Virus record (IMG/VR): IMGVR_UViG_3300048836_000712
Location: 1 to 61,711 of that record
Source of the DNA: a virus
DNA length: 61,711 nt
Reading direction: 5' to 3' (one strand)
The notes under the pieces were generated by a model. It was not told the DNA's origin. It saw nothing but the letters and a program-made list of their open reading frames with translations, and made no database searches. Positions 25,500 through 33,212 of the stretch are shown here, piece by piece. The position numbers and the translations under genes were made by a program. How positions within the stretch are numbered: position 1 is the stretch's first letter; every line of letters starts with the position of its first letter.

Positions 25500-27596
25500 T
25501 TAGGACGAACTGCCGGGCGGCGGACCACTCGACGGTGCGGAACTGGGTGGACTTGAGGATGTAGGTGGCGCGCTCGACGGCGTGGAACTCGTCGGCGGGC
25601 TGGATGGCGTATGCGAATCGCTAGACGAGGACGAGCTTTCGCTGGACGAACCTTCGCCCGAAGGCGTCGGGGGCGAACTGGATGTCGGTGGTGAACTCGA
25701 CGTGGGCGGGCCGCTGCTGGGAGGCGAACTACTCGTTGGCGGGTTGCTCGAGTTCGGATCGCTGCTGGAATTGTCGTCGCTCGAAGTATCACCGCTCGAT
25801 AAGTCGCCGCTGGACGACGGGTCACTGGATGACGAGCTGGCCTCGCTGGAACTGCTCGACGAAGAACTGCTGCTTTCACTCGACGAGGACGAACTGCTAC
25901 TACTTGAATTGCTTGGCTCGGAACTAGACGACGAAGGCGCAGAGGAACTGGAGCTTGACGATGAACCGGAGCTCGAAGAGGAGCTTGACGAAGAACTGCT
26001 GCTCGACGAGGAGGAACTCGAAGACGACGAGCTCGATGGACTGCTGCTGGACGAACTGCTACTCGAAGATGACGAGCTAGATGAGCTGCTCGCGCTGTCC
26101 GAGGAACTGCTTTCGCTCGAACTCGACGACGACGGGTCAGACGAACTGCTGCTGCCCGATGACGATGATGACGAACTGGAGCTGCTCGAACTCGATGAGC
26201 TGCTTTCGCATGGCTCGCAGCATTCCTCACGCACCCACTCGCCACGCTCCACGCGAGTGGCGTTGTGGACTTCCACGGGCCGCTTCATCAGTTTGTTCTC
26301 GGCGAGGCACTGCACCTCGAACAGTTGCAGCGTGCTGTCGCTGCTGCTGCCGCTCGATGAATCGCAGCACACCGGCACGGTGCAAGGCGAACCCGGTTCC
26401 ACGCTCCGCAGTTGGCCGCAGACGAACGACCATCGCTCGGTCGGGAACGTGATCGAGTCGCCGCTACGCACTGGGCAAGGAATGAGCACTTCCAGTACCG
26501 CCGACAGGCCTTGGCCGGGCGGACATGGTCCGCTGCTCGATGGCTCGCTGCTGGATGGTTCGCTAGTAGAAGATTCACTGCTCGATGACGGTTCGCTCGA
26601 CGATGGCTCGCTGGATGATGATTCACTGGAACTACTGGACGAGCTGCTTTCGCTCGACGAACTGCTGCTCGATGATTCCGACGAAGACGAACTCGACGAG
26701 CTACTCGACGACGACGAACTACTGCTGGAACTGGATGACGAGGACGAACTGGATGAATCACAGCAACCTTCACCGAGCTGAACCACTTCCCATTTCTGGC
26801 TGTCGGCCAGCCATTTGGCCCAGCCATAAGTTCCGGCTGGCACACTCTCGGACTCGGCGCAACCGCAGTCGCCGCCCGATGTGCCGCCCGCTTGGCACAC
26901 CTTGGGGCAAACGACGCCCATCGAGTCGTACAGCGTGAAGGGGCAATCAGCCTCGCACCACTTGGGCGTCCCGTCGGTCTCGCTGTACGCGATCCGTATC
27001 GCTTCGGCGCTGCCGCAGCGCGCGAGCGGCGTGAGCAATTTGAAGCGGCGGAAGTCCTCGGGGAAGTTGGACAGGCGAACGACCGCCCATTGTTTCCCGA
27101 GTCCCCCTTCGCGCCAGAGGATGCGGGCGGAACCAACGGGCCGGCTCAATAGCACCGTTGGATCGTCGTGCTTCACGTCCGCGAATTCATGGCATTCGTC
27201 TTCGACTTCGATGTACGCCGGACAGGTACCGCTGACCCAGGCGCGGCCGATCTTGCCGACGCGCAGCGGGTCGAGCAGGATCATGAACCGCCCGAAGTGG
27301 TCGGGATGCTTGGGCTTCACTCCGACCAGCGCCACCTGGTTCTTGAACTCCCGCAGGTGCGATCCAGGAGTGATGATCGGCGACGAGATGCCCAGCACAT
27401 GGAACCGCAGCCGTTCTTCGCCGCTGCCGTTCCGCATCTTGATGATGTCAGCCTGCCGAATCTGATCGAGCGCGTCGGCGAGCTGGTCGTGCTTCTTACC
27501 CTTCTGAGCGCGGACTGTGTCCAAGAAGGAGTTCCACACCTCCGAAGAGAACTCCAGCGGCTGGCCGGTCTGGGTTTTCTTGAAGCGGTCGCCCAT
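25500..27596 (-). CDS. Polyserine virion-associated protein
   Basis: 698 residues. About 1-275 is a folded domain (SEVWNSFLDTVRAQKGKKHD opening, later CPAYIEVEDECHEF and paired Cys, GGDCGCAES). Then come a polyserine tract at about 278-357, a Cys-rich domain at about 358-460 (CCDSSSGSS, REECCEPCE) and a long Ser/Glu/Pro tract to the end. Serines are encoded by mixed TCN and AGY codons, so the repeat is kept at the protein level rather than being a simple DNA slippage tract. It lies directly after tail genes and directly before glycosyltransferases: a probable tail fibre or surface protein that is O-glycosylated. ATG overlaps the upstream TAA by one base. Confidence 0.75.
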   Translation of the reverse strand: MGDRFKKTQTGQPLEFSSEVWNSFLDTVRAQKGKKHDQLADALDQIRQADIIKMRNGSGEERLRFHVLGISSPIITPGSHLREFKNQVALVGVKPKHPDHFGRFMILLDPLRVGKIGRAWVSGTCPAYIEVEDECHEFADVKHDDPTVLLSRPVGSARILWREGGLGKQWAVVRLSNFPEDFRRFKLLTPLARCGSAEAIRIAYSETDGTPKWCEADCPFTLYDSMGVVCPKVCQAGGTSGGDCGCAESESVPAGTYGWAKWLADSQKWEVVQLGEGCCDSSSSSSSSSSSSSSSSSSSSSSSSSSESSSSSSSSESSSSSSSSESSSSEPSSSEPSSSSESSTSEPSSSEPSSSGPCPPGQGLSAVLEVLIPCPVRSGDSITFPTERWSFVCGQLRSVEPGSPCTVPVCCDSSSGSSSDSTLQLFEVQCLAENKLMKRPVEVHNATRVERGEWVREECCEPCESSSSSSSSSSSSSSSSGSSSSSDPSSSSSSESSSSDSASSSSSSSSSSSSSSSSSPSSSSSSSSSSSSSSSSSSSSSSSGSSSSSSSSAPSSSSSEPSNSSSSSSSSSSESSSSSSSSSSEASSSSSDPSSSGDLSSGDTSSDDNSSSDPNSSNPPTSSSPPSSGPPTSSSPPTSSSPPTPSGEGSSSESSSSSSDSHTPSSPPTSSTPSSAPPTSSSPPSSAPSSGPPPGSSS
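25510..26765 (-). repeat. Serine-codon low-complexity regions
   Basis: Two tracts (about 26525-26765 and 25510-26215 in plus coordinates) consist mainly of Ser codons broken by Glu, Asp, Gly and Pro. Both codon families (AGY and TCN) alternate, so nucleotide periodicity is imperfect although the protein is nearly homopolymeric. The opposite strand therefore reads as a long acidic open frame, which is an artefact. Confidence 0.85.
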
Positions 27597-28381
27597 TAGG
27601 TTCCGATCCCCAGGCCTGAGAAGTCGCCATACTCGTAGACCTGCTCGACATAGGCCGCGATCGGTTTCTTGATGAGCGTTTTGGCTGCGTTATCCTCTTC
27701 GTCGGCGAACCGAATCCAGAGGTAGTGCCAGCCCTCCTTGCTCGCGACCACGATGTTCCCCAGGTGGAGATCGGTGACGTTCGGACTGGCGGCGAAACGG
27801 AACGTGATCTCCCAATCCTCGAAGCCGCGCTTCGCTCCGCTTGCGCCCAGGAACAGCACCTCACCGCGGGCGAACCCTTTGAAGGGCGCGTCGTTCACCT
27901 TCCCGGTCAGAAAGAACAGCGCCGCCTTGTAAGCGCCGGTGACCAGCGCATCGTCGATCTGATGTGTTTCGGTGAAGTTGTAGATCGGGACAGTAATATC
28001 TGTCCCTTCGATCTGATCCTGGTTGACGCCGATTGCGCCCTGGAAGTCAGGTGCGATCTCGCCGGGTGCGGCGTAGCGGCCGACCGTCGTCATGCTCTGG
28101 CTAATATGCTGGTTGCCGCCGCCGGTATCGAACGTGAACTGCGACTCGTCTTCGAGCTTCACGTACTGAACGGCGCATTCCCACACACCGCCGCCCACGG
28201 TGGAGATCGTGAAACTATCGCGTTTCAGCCCGTCGTAGAACGCGGGTGCCGTGGCCGCGACCAGCCCTTTGACGAGCAGATCGTCGTCAGTGCCCTGGAC
28301 GACGTAGAGCAACTCCGTGTTCGGGTCTTCGCTCTCGGTCGCTTCGCGGCTGTTGTAACGTTCGTCGATGGTGATGGGCAT
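27596..28381 (-). CDS. Phage tail-associated structural protein
   Basis: 261 residues, mostly beta-strand pattern, no cysteines or membrane segments. It has IPTV-type fold features only: DSFTISTVGGGVWECAVQYV, TFRFAASPNVTDLHLGNIVV and KEGWHYLWIRFADEEDNA. It lies between the tape-measure gene and the polyserine gene, where distal tail or baseplate proteins are found. I infer a structural role from position; the family is not recognised by sequence. Confidence 0.6.
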   Translation of the reverse strand: MPITIDERYNSREATESEDPNTELLYVVQGTDDDLLVKGLVAATAPAFYDGLKRDSFTISTVGGGVWECAVQYVKLEDESQFTFDTGGGNQHISQSMTTVGRYAAPGEIAPDFQGAIGVNQDQIEGTDITVPIYNFTETHQIDDALVTGAYKAALFFLTGKVNDAPFKGFARGEVLFLGASGAKRGFEDWEITFRFAASPNVTDLHLGNIVVASKEGWHYLWIRFADEEDNAAKTLIKKPIAAYVEQVYEYGDFSGLGIGT

Positions 28382-28393
28382 ATTTCATCCGTG

Positions 28394-30382
28394 CTACGGC
28401 GCGAACACGAGCTTCCCTTGCTTGGCCTGCGCGAGCAGGTCCTTGGTGTTGACCACGATCTGCTCGGCGGCGCGGGCCGTGCGCTCGGCCAGACTGTCGG
28501 CACCGAGGCCACGGGCAGCGAGCGCGTTGAATGTTCCCTTGGCCTCCACCTTCCGTTGCTCCTCGGCCAGCACGCCGCCGCTGGTGGAAAGGCTGTCTTC
28601 GACTTGCTTGAGCCGTTCGGGATCGCTAGTTTCGGCGGCAGCCCGCTTCTTGGCTGCTTCGGCGATGGCGTCCTGCCATTCCTTGCGCGCGCCGCTGAGT
28701 TCGCCCTCCGTCTCGGCCAGATCGTCGGCAAATTGCTGTTGGCGGCGGGCATGTTCCTCGGATTGCATGTCGCCGAGCGTCGATTCGACGCCGGCGCGGT
28801 CCCGCTCGATCTGTTCGCGGCGCTCCCTGCGTTCGCGGTCGCGCTGTCCGACGGCATCGAGCATTTGCTGGTCGGCTGCGCCGGTCGCATCGCTCACCTC
28901 GCGGTTGATCTGGTTCACCTCGGCATCGACATCGACCTCGTCGCTGAACAGCGACTTGAGCCGCACCCAGGCTTTCTTGATGAAGCCGATGGTGTTGTGC
29001 CAAGTGTGTGTGAGCAGGTTGGTGAAGACACTCCAGGCGTCGGCCAGGAACCCGACCGTTTCGGTCCAGCCGATTTCGATAGCCGCCCAGCCGTTGTTGA
29101 GAATCTTGGCGACGCCGAACACCGCGTCGGTCCAGAGGGAGAGGAAGAACTCTTTGGCCCCGATCCACAGCCCGTTGAGGAAGTGGATTCCACGTTTCCA
29201 CTCCATTTTCAGAGTGAGCCAGACGATCTTCGCGGCCAGCGCCAAGTCGCCCGCCGCAAGCGCATCACCGATCCCCTGCCACGCCGCCAGGGCGTCGTTC
29301 TTGAGCGTCTCGAAGCGCTCCCCCAGCCACGTCAGTGCCTTGGCCCCCAGGCCGGACGCATATAAGAGGTACGCGCCGAGTGCGACCGCGGCGACAATTA
29401 CCAGCCCAATGGGCGAAAGCAGCAGGGCGATGATCTTGCCCAGGATGGCGATGGCGGTGCCCACCGCACCCACGATGGTCACCACCGCACCAATGGCTGC
29501 GCCGAACCCCGAGATAATCGTTCCCAGAACAATCAGCGCCACGCCGGCCCCAACAACGGCGGCGGCAATCTTGAAAACGGTGACGACGAGGGCTTTGTTC
29601 TGTTTGATCCATTTGACGGCCGCGACCACAAACTTCGTGGCCTTGGCGACCAGGTCGGTCAGCATCGGAGCCAGCGCCGAACCGATGGCGAAGACACCCG
29701 CCTTAACCGATTTCCACAGGTCGTCCAGCGTGTCGCCAAATAGCGTGGCCGCTTGGGCATCGTCCTTGGAGATCGTCAGCCCCAGTTCGCGAGCCCGCTG
29801 CTGCAGTTCCTCAATCCCCTTGGCCCCGCCCGCCATCAGGGGCAGCAACTGCGTACCCGACTTGCCGAACACTTTCATCGCCATCGCCGCCTTGAGTGTC
29901 GGGTCTTCGATCCGCGATAGGCGATCTGCGATCAGTTTGAATTGCTGGTCGGGCGAGAGGCCGGCAAGCTGCTCGACGGTGAGGCCGAGCATGGCGAGAT
30001 TTTCCTGCGCCGACTTCGACCCCTTGGCGGCATCGAGAACCGACGCCTGCATGCGCCGCAGGCCCCCTTCGAGCGTTTCGAGATTCGCGCCCGACTGGTC
30101 CGCCGCATAGGCGAGCTCGGAGAGAGCTTCGACCGCGACGCCGGTGCGATCCGAGGCCTTGTTGACCTGATCGCCCGCTGTGGCGAAGTGCTGCACCGCT
30201 GCCAACAGGGGCGCGATAACAGCGCCGCCGGCGGCAACCAGCTGAAAGCCCATCGTCTGCACGCTCGCCCCGAAGGCTTCGAGCTTTTGCGACGCCGAGC
30301 GCAGACCCTTCACCATCCGGCTGTCCCTGGTGAACAGCTCGATGTAGGCCGCGCCGGCCCGGATGGCTTGACCTGCCGCCAT
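28394..30382 (-). CDS. Tail tape-measure protein
   Basis: 662 residues. Helical N-terminus (FTRDSRMVKGLRSASQKLEAF), then the TP901-type minor tail region with LSELAYAADQSGANLETLEG, KVFGKSGTQLLPLMAGG and GLTISKDDAQAATLFGDTLD. About 250-355 contains long hydrophobic Ala/Ile/Val/Gly segments, normal for tape-measure proteins and their ejected membrane-active part. The C-terminal 130 residues are a charged coiled coil. It sets tail length; at roughly 1.5 angstrom per residue, 662 residues implies a tail near 100 nm (a general rule, not measured). Confidence 0.9.
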   Translation of the reverse strand: MAAGQAIRAGAAYIELFTRDSRMVKGLRSASQKLEAFGASVQTMGFQLVAAGGAVIAPLLAAVQHFATAGDQVNKASDRTGVAVEALSELAYAADQSGANLETLEGGLRRMQASVLDAAKGSKSAQENLAMLGLTVEQLAGLSPDQQFKLIADRLSRIEDPTLKAAMAMKVFGKSGTQLLPLMAGGAKGIEELQQRARELGLTISKDDAQAATLFGDTLDDLWKSVKAGVFAIGSALAPMLTDLVAKATKFVVAAVKWIKQNKALVVTVFKIAAAVVGAGVALIVLGTIISGFGAAIGAVVTIVGAVGTAIAILGKIIALLLSPIGLVIVAAVALGAYLLYASGLGAKALTWLGERFETLKNDALAAWQGIGDALAAGDLALAAKIVWLTLKMEWKRGIHFLNGLWIGAKEFFLSLWTDAVFGVAKILNNGWAAIEIGWTETVGFLADAWSVFTNLLTHTWHNTIGFIKKAWVRLKSLFSDEVDVDAEVNQINREVSDATGAADQQMLDAVGQRDRERRERREQIERDRAGVESTLGDMQSEEHARRQQQFADDLAETEGELSGARKEWQDAIAEAAKKRAAAETSDPERLKQVEDSLSTSGGVLAEEQRKVEAKGTFNALAARGLGADSLAERTARAAEQIVVNTKDLLAQAKQGKLVFAP

Positions 30383-30385
30383 GCG

Positions 30386-30688
30386 TCACCTCCGGTCTAC
30401 AAAGATGGTTTTCAAGGTGCGAACTCCGGTCTTGGCTTTCACGGGCTTCTTCCGCTCGTCGGCCAGCGGGTTGAACTCCGCGGGCGTGAACGGCTGGGGT
30501 TTCTTTTTCGGATTGCGATGGACGTTGGCGAGCATGGCGAGCAGCGCCGACGTGTGCTGCCACCCGTCGCGCCGCCGGGCGTCGGCCATCCAGACCAATT
30601 CCCGCAGTGTCAAATGGCCGGGCTCGACGCCGACGATGCCGGCGAGTTGCCAGATGAGTCGCCAGGCGTCAGCGCCGGTAACCCGTCC
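30386..30688 (-). CDS. Tail assembly chaperone, frameshifted T part
   Basis: About 100 residues beginning GRVTGADAWRLIWQLAGIVG, then LTLRELVWMADARRRDGWQH, SALLAMLANVHRNP and FTPAEFNPL, the pattern of GT-type tail chaperone extensions. The frame is -1 relative to the 30610-31113 gene, overlaps its end and has no ATG, GTG or TTG near the start of similarity (first TTG at 30613). So it is most simply read by a -1 ribosomal frameshift, as in lambda G/GT. Candidate slip sites are TTTTTTC (30823-30829, in the right phase) and the GGGG at 30687-30690. The stop is three bases before the tape-measure gene. Confidence 0.7.
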   Translation of the reverse strand, partial: GRVTGADAWRLIWQLAGIVGVEPGHLTLRELVWMADARRRDGWQHTSALLAMLANVHRNPKKKPQPFTPAEFNPLADERKKPVKAKTGVRTLKTIFVDRR

Positions 30689-31113
30689 CCGTTGAGGATC
30701 TGTTCCAGATGCCGGTCGAGCTTCGGATCGTCCAACCGCTTGCTGGCCGTCTCGACCGCCTTCGTCTGAAAGGCCTTCAGCTTCGCGAGCGCCTTGGCCA
30801 GCACCTGACGCTTCGCCAATGGGAAAAAATCGACGAGTTCCTCCAAGAGGCAGGTCGTGCCGTGATCGATGGCGTCGCCCGCCATTGCGCGCCCGAAGTC
30901 TTCGTCGGTGACGCTCTTGGCATCCGCTTCGGGCTTGCACAGCACGAACAGCACGTCGCAGAGCAGCACCGGATCGGAGACCAGCTGTTCGATGAGCTTC
31001 CCCTCGACCGCTTCAAGCAGGTTGATGCTGAGCAGCGATTTCACTCGCTTGATGGCATCGACGTTAATCGCGACGGTCCAGTTGCGGCCGGCGTTGTCGT
31101 TGAACGTTTTCAT
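30610..31113 (-). CDS. Tail assembly chaperone, G part
   Basis: 167 residues: MKTFNDNAGRNWTVAINVDA, then VEGKLIEQLVSDPVLLCDVL and FFPLAKRQVLAKALAKLK, followed by a Ser/Ala-rich end. The small size and position between the tail tube and tape-measure genes match gpG-like chaperones, which guide the tape measure during tail assembly. The overlapping T frame starts inside it. Start ATG 31113 after the tail-tube gene. Confidence 0.78.
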   Translation of the reverse strand: MKTFNDNAGRNWTVAINVDAIKRVKSLLSINLLEAVEGKLIEQLVSDPVLLCDVLFVLCKPEADAKSVTDEDFGRAMAGDAIDHGTTCLLEELVDFFPLAKRQVLAKALAKLKAFQTKAVETASKRLDDPKLDRHLEQILNGDGLPALTPGDSSGNSPASSASSPAI

Positions 31114-31131
31114 GCGGTGACCACTCTCCTA

Positions 31132-31587
31132 TCAGGCCGAGGAACTGCCTTCGCCGTTGATCCACTGGGGCGCATTGGCGGCGTAGGTCGGCTTGATGGT
31201 CACGTCGACCATGATCGCCTCCTCCAGCGCCTCGTTCCGCGTGAAGTTGAAGATGTCGAAGGTGGCCCGCAGCCCTTCCGAGTCGGGATCGCCCATATCG
31301 CCATCCATCACGGCGAACTCGATGGGCGTGTTGCTGAAGAACGCCTGCTGCATCGCCGAGAACCCGGCGTCGGCCGTGTCCCACACCATCTGGAATTCGA
31401 TGCTGGCGTCCTTGAGTGTGCCGACAGTTGCCCGCCAGCCGCCGTTGGCGCGCGTCGTCACGTCGGCCTCGCCCTTTTCCAGGTTGAGCGTGAGGTCTTT
31501 GACGTTGGTGACCTCGGTCCAGATGGGCGACCCGAAGCTGCCGCCATTGCGATACAGCTTCGCGTCCATGCCGAGTCGAGTGGACAT
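31132..31587 (-). CDS. Major tail (tube) protein
   Basis: 151 residues with the typical tail-tube pattern: GMDAKLYRNGGSFGSPIWTE, VTNVKDLTLNLEKGEADVTT, RANGGWRATVGTLKDASIEF and a VDVTIKPTYAANAPQW end. Beta-rich, no cysteines. It forms the tail tube. Placed directly before the chaperone pair, as in lambda-like siphoviruses. Confidence 0.88.
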   Translation of the reverse strand: MSTRLGMDAKLYRNGGSFGSPIWTEVTNVKDLTLNLEKGEADVTTRANGGWRATVGTLKDASIEFQMVWDTADAGFSAMQQAFFSNTPIEFAVMDGDMGDPDSEGLRATFDIFNFTRNEALEEAIMVDVTIKPTYAANAPQWINGEGSSSA

Positions 31588-31599
31588 CGCGGTGTTCTC

Positions 31600-31995
31600 C
31601 TATGCTTTCACCGACCCGGCCCACAGCTTGGGCAGGCGGTCTTGAGTCTTTTCGAGTGCCGGTCCCATGAACGGCCGCTTGGGATAGCGCTGCCGCTTGT
31701 ATCTGCCGCCATGCTCATGTGCGCTCCCCGAAGCACCGACCTTGGAGTGGTCCGGCCCGATCACAACCAGGCCTTTCTGCTTCTCCACGTCGAACATGAT
31801 CGCGCCGCGTAGCTGTCCCCTGCGGGTGCTGGGCGGCTGACCTTCGGGGCTCGCTTTCTTGCGCTTGCGGATGCTGCGCTTCGCGGTCAAACGAATCGCC
31901 GCGCCGGCGTGGCCGAGGCTCTTGAAATTGCCTTGTTTGGCTTTCGCCAGCACCTTTTTCGTTTCGTCTTTGGTTTTGACCTTCGTGGCGATCAT
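31600..31995 (-). CDS. HK97 gp10-like tail completion protein
   Basis: 131 residues, very basic. KSLGHAGAAIRLTAKRSIRK, then RGAIMFDVEKQKGLVVIGPD, SAHEHGGRYKRQRYPKRPFM and PALEKTQDRLPKLW. The final RPFM-P-AL motif is characteristic of gp10/virion morphogenesis proteins that complete the tail end that joins the head. Between the head-tail connector genes and the tail tube. Confidence 0.8.
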   Translation of the reverse strand: MIATKVKTKDETKKVLAKAKQGNFKSLGHAGAAIRLTAKRSIRKRKKASPEGQPPSTRRGQLRGAIMFDVEKQKGLVVIGPDHSKVGASGSAHEHGGRYKRQRYPKRPFMGPALEKTQDRLPKLWAGSVKA

Positions 31996-31997
31996 CG

Positions 31998-32423
31998 TTA
32001 CCTCGCCATGCGGAAGGTGAGAGTCAGCACGCTCGTGAATTGCCGTAGCTCGTCGAGGTGCTCCTGGGAATAGACCGGCGCGTTCTTCACATCCACGCAG
32101 CGTGCGCCAGGGAAGCTCGACAGCGGCTCGGCACGAAAGTGGTCGGCGATTTCCTCCACGAGCGTCATCAGCGCGTCGAGCGACTCCTGCCCCATGTCGG
32201 TCTTCTTCTGCACCGCCAAATCGATGTCGTAGCTGAACGAGTCCCGCTTTCGGTCGAGCGACGTGCTGGCGATCCCGCGCGGCACGACGGTGACGTGCAA
32301 CGTTTCCATGTCCGGCAGTTCAAACGACGGCGCGTACAGCCGGGCCGCAGAGAGCGGTTGACTGAACGTGGCCGCATTGAGTTGGGCAACCACGGCATCG
32401 GCGATCTGAATGATCGTGGCCAA
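31998..32423 (-). CDS. Head-tail/tail terminator-like protein
   Basis: 141 residues: IIQIADAVVAQLNAATFSQP, then ETLHVTVVPRGIASTSLDRK, IDLAVQKK, VEEIADHFRAEPL and TSVLTLTFRMAR at the end. The helix-strand layout and the C-terminal TLTFR strand resemble phage tail terminator or minor tail proteins. It ends two bases before the gp10-like gene. Assignment is by position and general pattern. Confidence 0.65.
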   Translation of the reverse strand: MATIIQIADAVVAQLNAATFSQPLSAARLYAPSFELPDMETLHVTVVPRGIASTSLDRKRDSFSYDIDLAVQKKTDMGQESLDALMTLVEEIADHFRAEPLSSFPGARCVDVKNAPVYSQEHLDELRQFTSVLTLTFRMAR

Positions 32424-32807
32424 CTACGCTGCCTCCGTCGCGATGAGCTTGGTGTGAATTCGCAGCGTCTGCCGATACGGATCGCTGTAGCGCCAGTGCT
32501 GTTCGCCGCCGAGTGGCAGCACCTCATAGGTGTGCTTCTGGCCGGCGGCGATCTCCTCGATCCGATCCCCTTTGGCTGGGAGCGTTTGATTGCCCGCCAG
32601 CACGACGTCCGCCGAATCGATCAAGTAATCTCGAACTTGCAGGCGGACGATCACGCCCGCGCCGTCGTCCTGCTCAAACAGGGTTCTGCCGATGGTCGCT
32701 TTGACGACCACCGAATCAACGCCGCGCCAGTAGGTCACATCGACGGTGCGGTGCTTTTTTCGCTGGTCCTCCAGCCAGGCAGAACTTTTGCTGAGCAGAT
32801 CGGCCAC
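32424..32807 (-). CDS. Head-tail connector-like protein
   Basis: 127 residues: HRTVDVTYWRGVDSVVVKAT, DYLIDSADVVLAGNQTLPAK, EVLPLGGEQHWRYSDPYRQT. It abuts the next gene exactly (stop at 32424, next start at 32423). The short beta-rich layout with a late WRYSDPYR block is seen in small head-tail adaptors of related prophages. Role inferred from gene order. Confidence 0.6.
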   Translation of the reverse strand: MADLLSKSSAWLEDQRKKHRTVDVTYWRGVDSVVVKATIGRTLFEQDDGAGVIVRLQVRDYLIDSADVVLAGNQTLPAKGDRIEEIAAGQKHTYEVLPLGGEQHWRYSDPYRQTLRIHTKLIATEAA

Positions 32808-32810
32808 GGC

Positions 32811-33191
32811 TTACACCCCGCTGCTCGAGGCGCTCTCGGTCGGCACCGCGCACGGGCACAACCGCACACGAACCGTCGCGTCGGCATCGGCCGCCGCCTT
32901 TACAACCTTGCCAAGCAGCTTGTAAGCGCCGCCGCCGTCGTCGGTCACCGCGACCTTATTCACGGAGTCCCAGTAGGCCAGCGCCCCGACGGCGAATGTC
33001 ACGCCGCCGTCCGCCTCCTTGGCGAAGTCGAACACTCCAATGACGGCGAGCGCACCCAGGACGTTGGCCTTGATGTCGAGCGAAGCAACGCCGACGAGAT
33101 CGCCTTGCACGATCACGTCGCCGGCGGTCACATCCGCGCTGGGGGTGTAATCGATGGTCTTGCCATCGTGAACGAACTCTGCGGTTGCCAT
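32811..33191 (-). CDS. Capsid decoration/stabilising protein (DUF2190-like)
   Basis: 126 residues: AEFVHDGKTIDYTPSADVTA, then GDVIVQGDLVGVASLDIKAN, VGALAYWDSVNKVAV and ATVRVRLCP. This is the DUF2190-type beta-barrel found in small capsid cement proteins, next to major capsid genes in many phages. It follows the capsid gene by 21 bases, fitting expression with it. Elements 1 and 3 have capsid genes but no such neighbour. Confidence 0.78.
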   Translation of the reverse strand: MATAEFVHDGKTIDYTPSADVTAGDVIVQGDLVGVASLDIKANVLGALAVIGVFDFAKEADGGVTFAVGALAYWDSVNKVAVTDDGGGAYKLLGKVVKAAADADATVRVRLCPCAVPTESASSSGV

Positions 33192-33212
33192 GTGGCTTCT
33201 CCTTCGAGTGGT

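Noticed and set aside
25510-26765. Polyserine tract as an assembly or sequencing artefact
   Set aside because: Serine codons vary (AGC, AGT, TCG, TCA, TCC), the frame is kept over 2 kb and folded domains follow on both sides, which a simple repeat error would not give.
25582-26781. Long acidic plus-strand open frame (399 residues, rich in Asp, Glu and Leu)
   Set aside because: It is the exact antisense of the polyserine tracts: Ser codons read backwards give Asp/Glu/Leu-type codons without stops. The minus-strand frame has a folded N-terminal domain, overlapping neighbours and correct operon direction.
27725-30110. Two long plus-strand frames over the tape-measure gene
   Set aside because: Shadows of the high-GC tape-measure coding sequence on the opposite strand.
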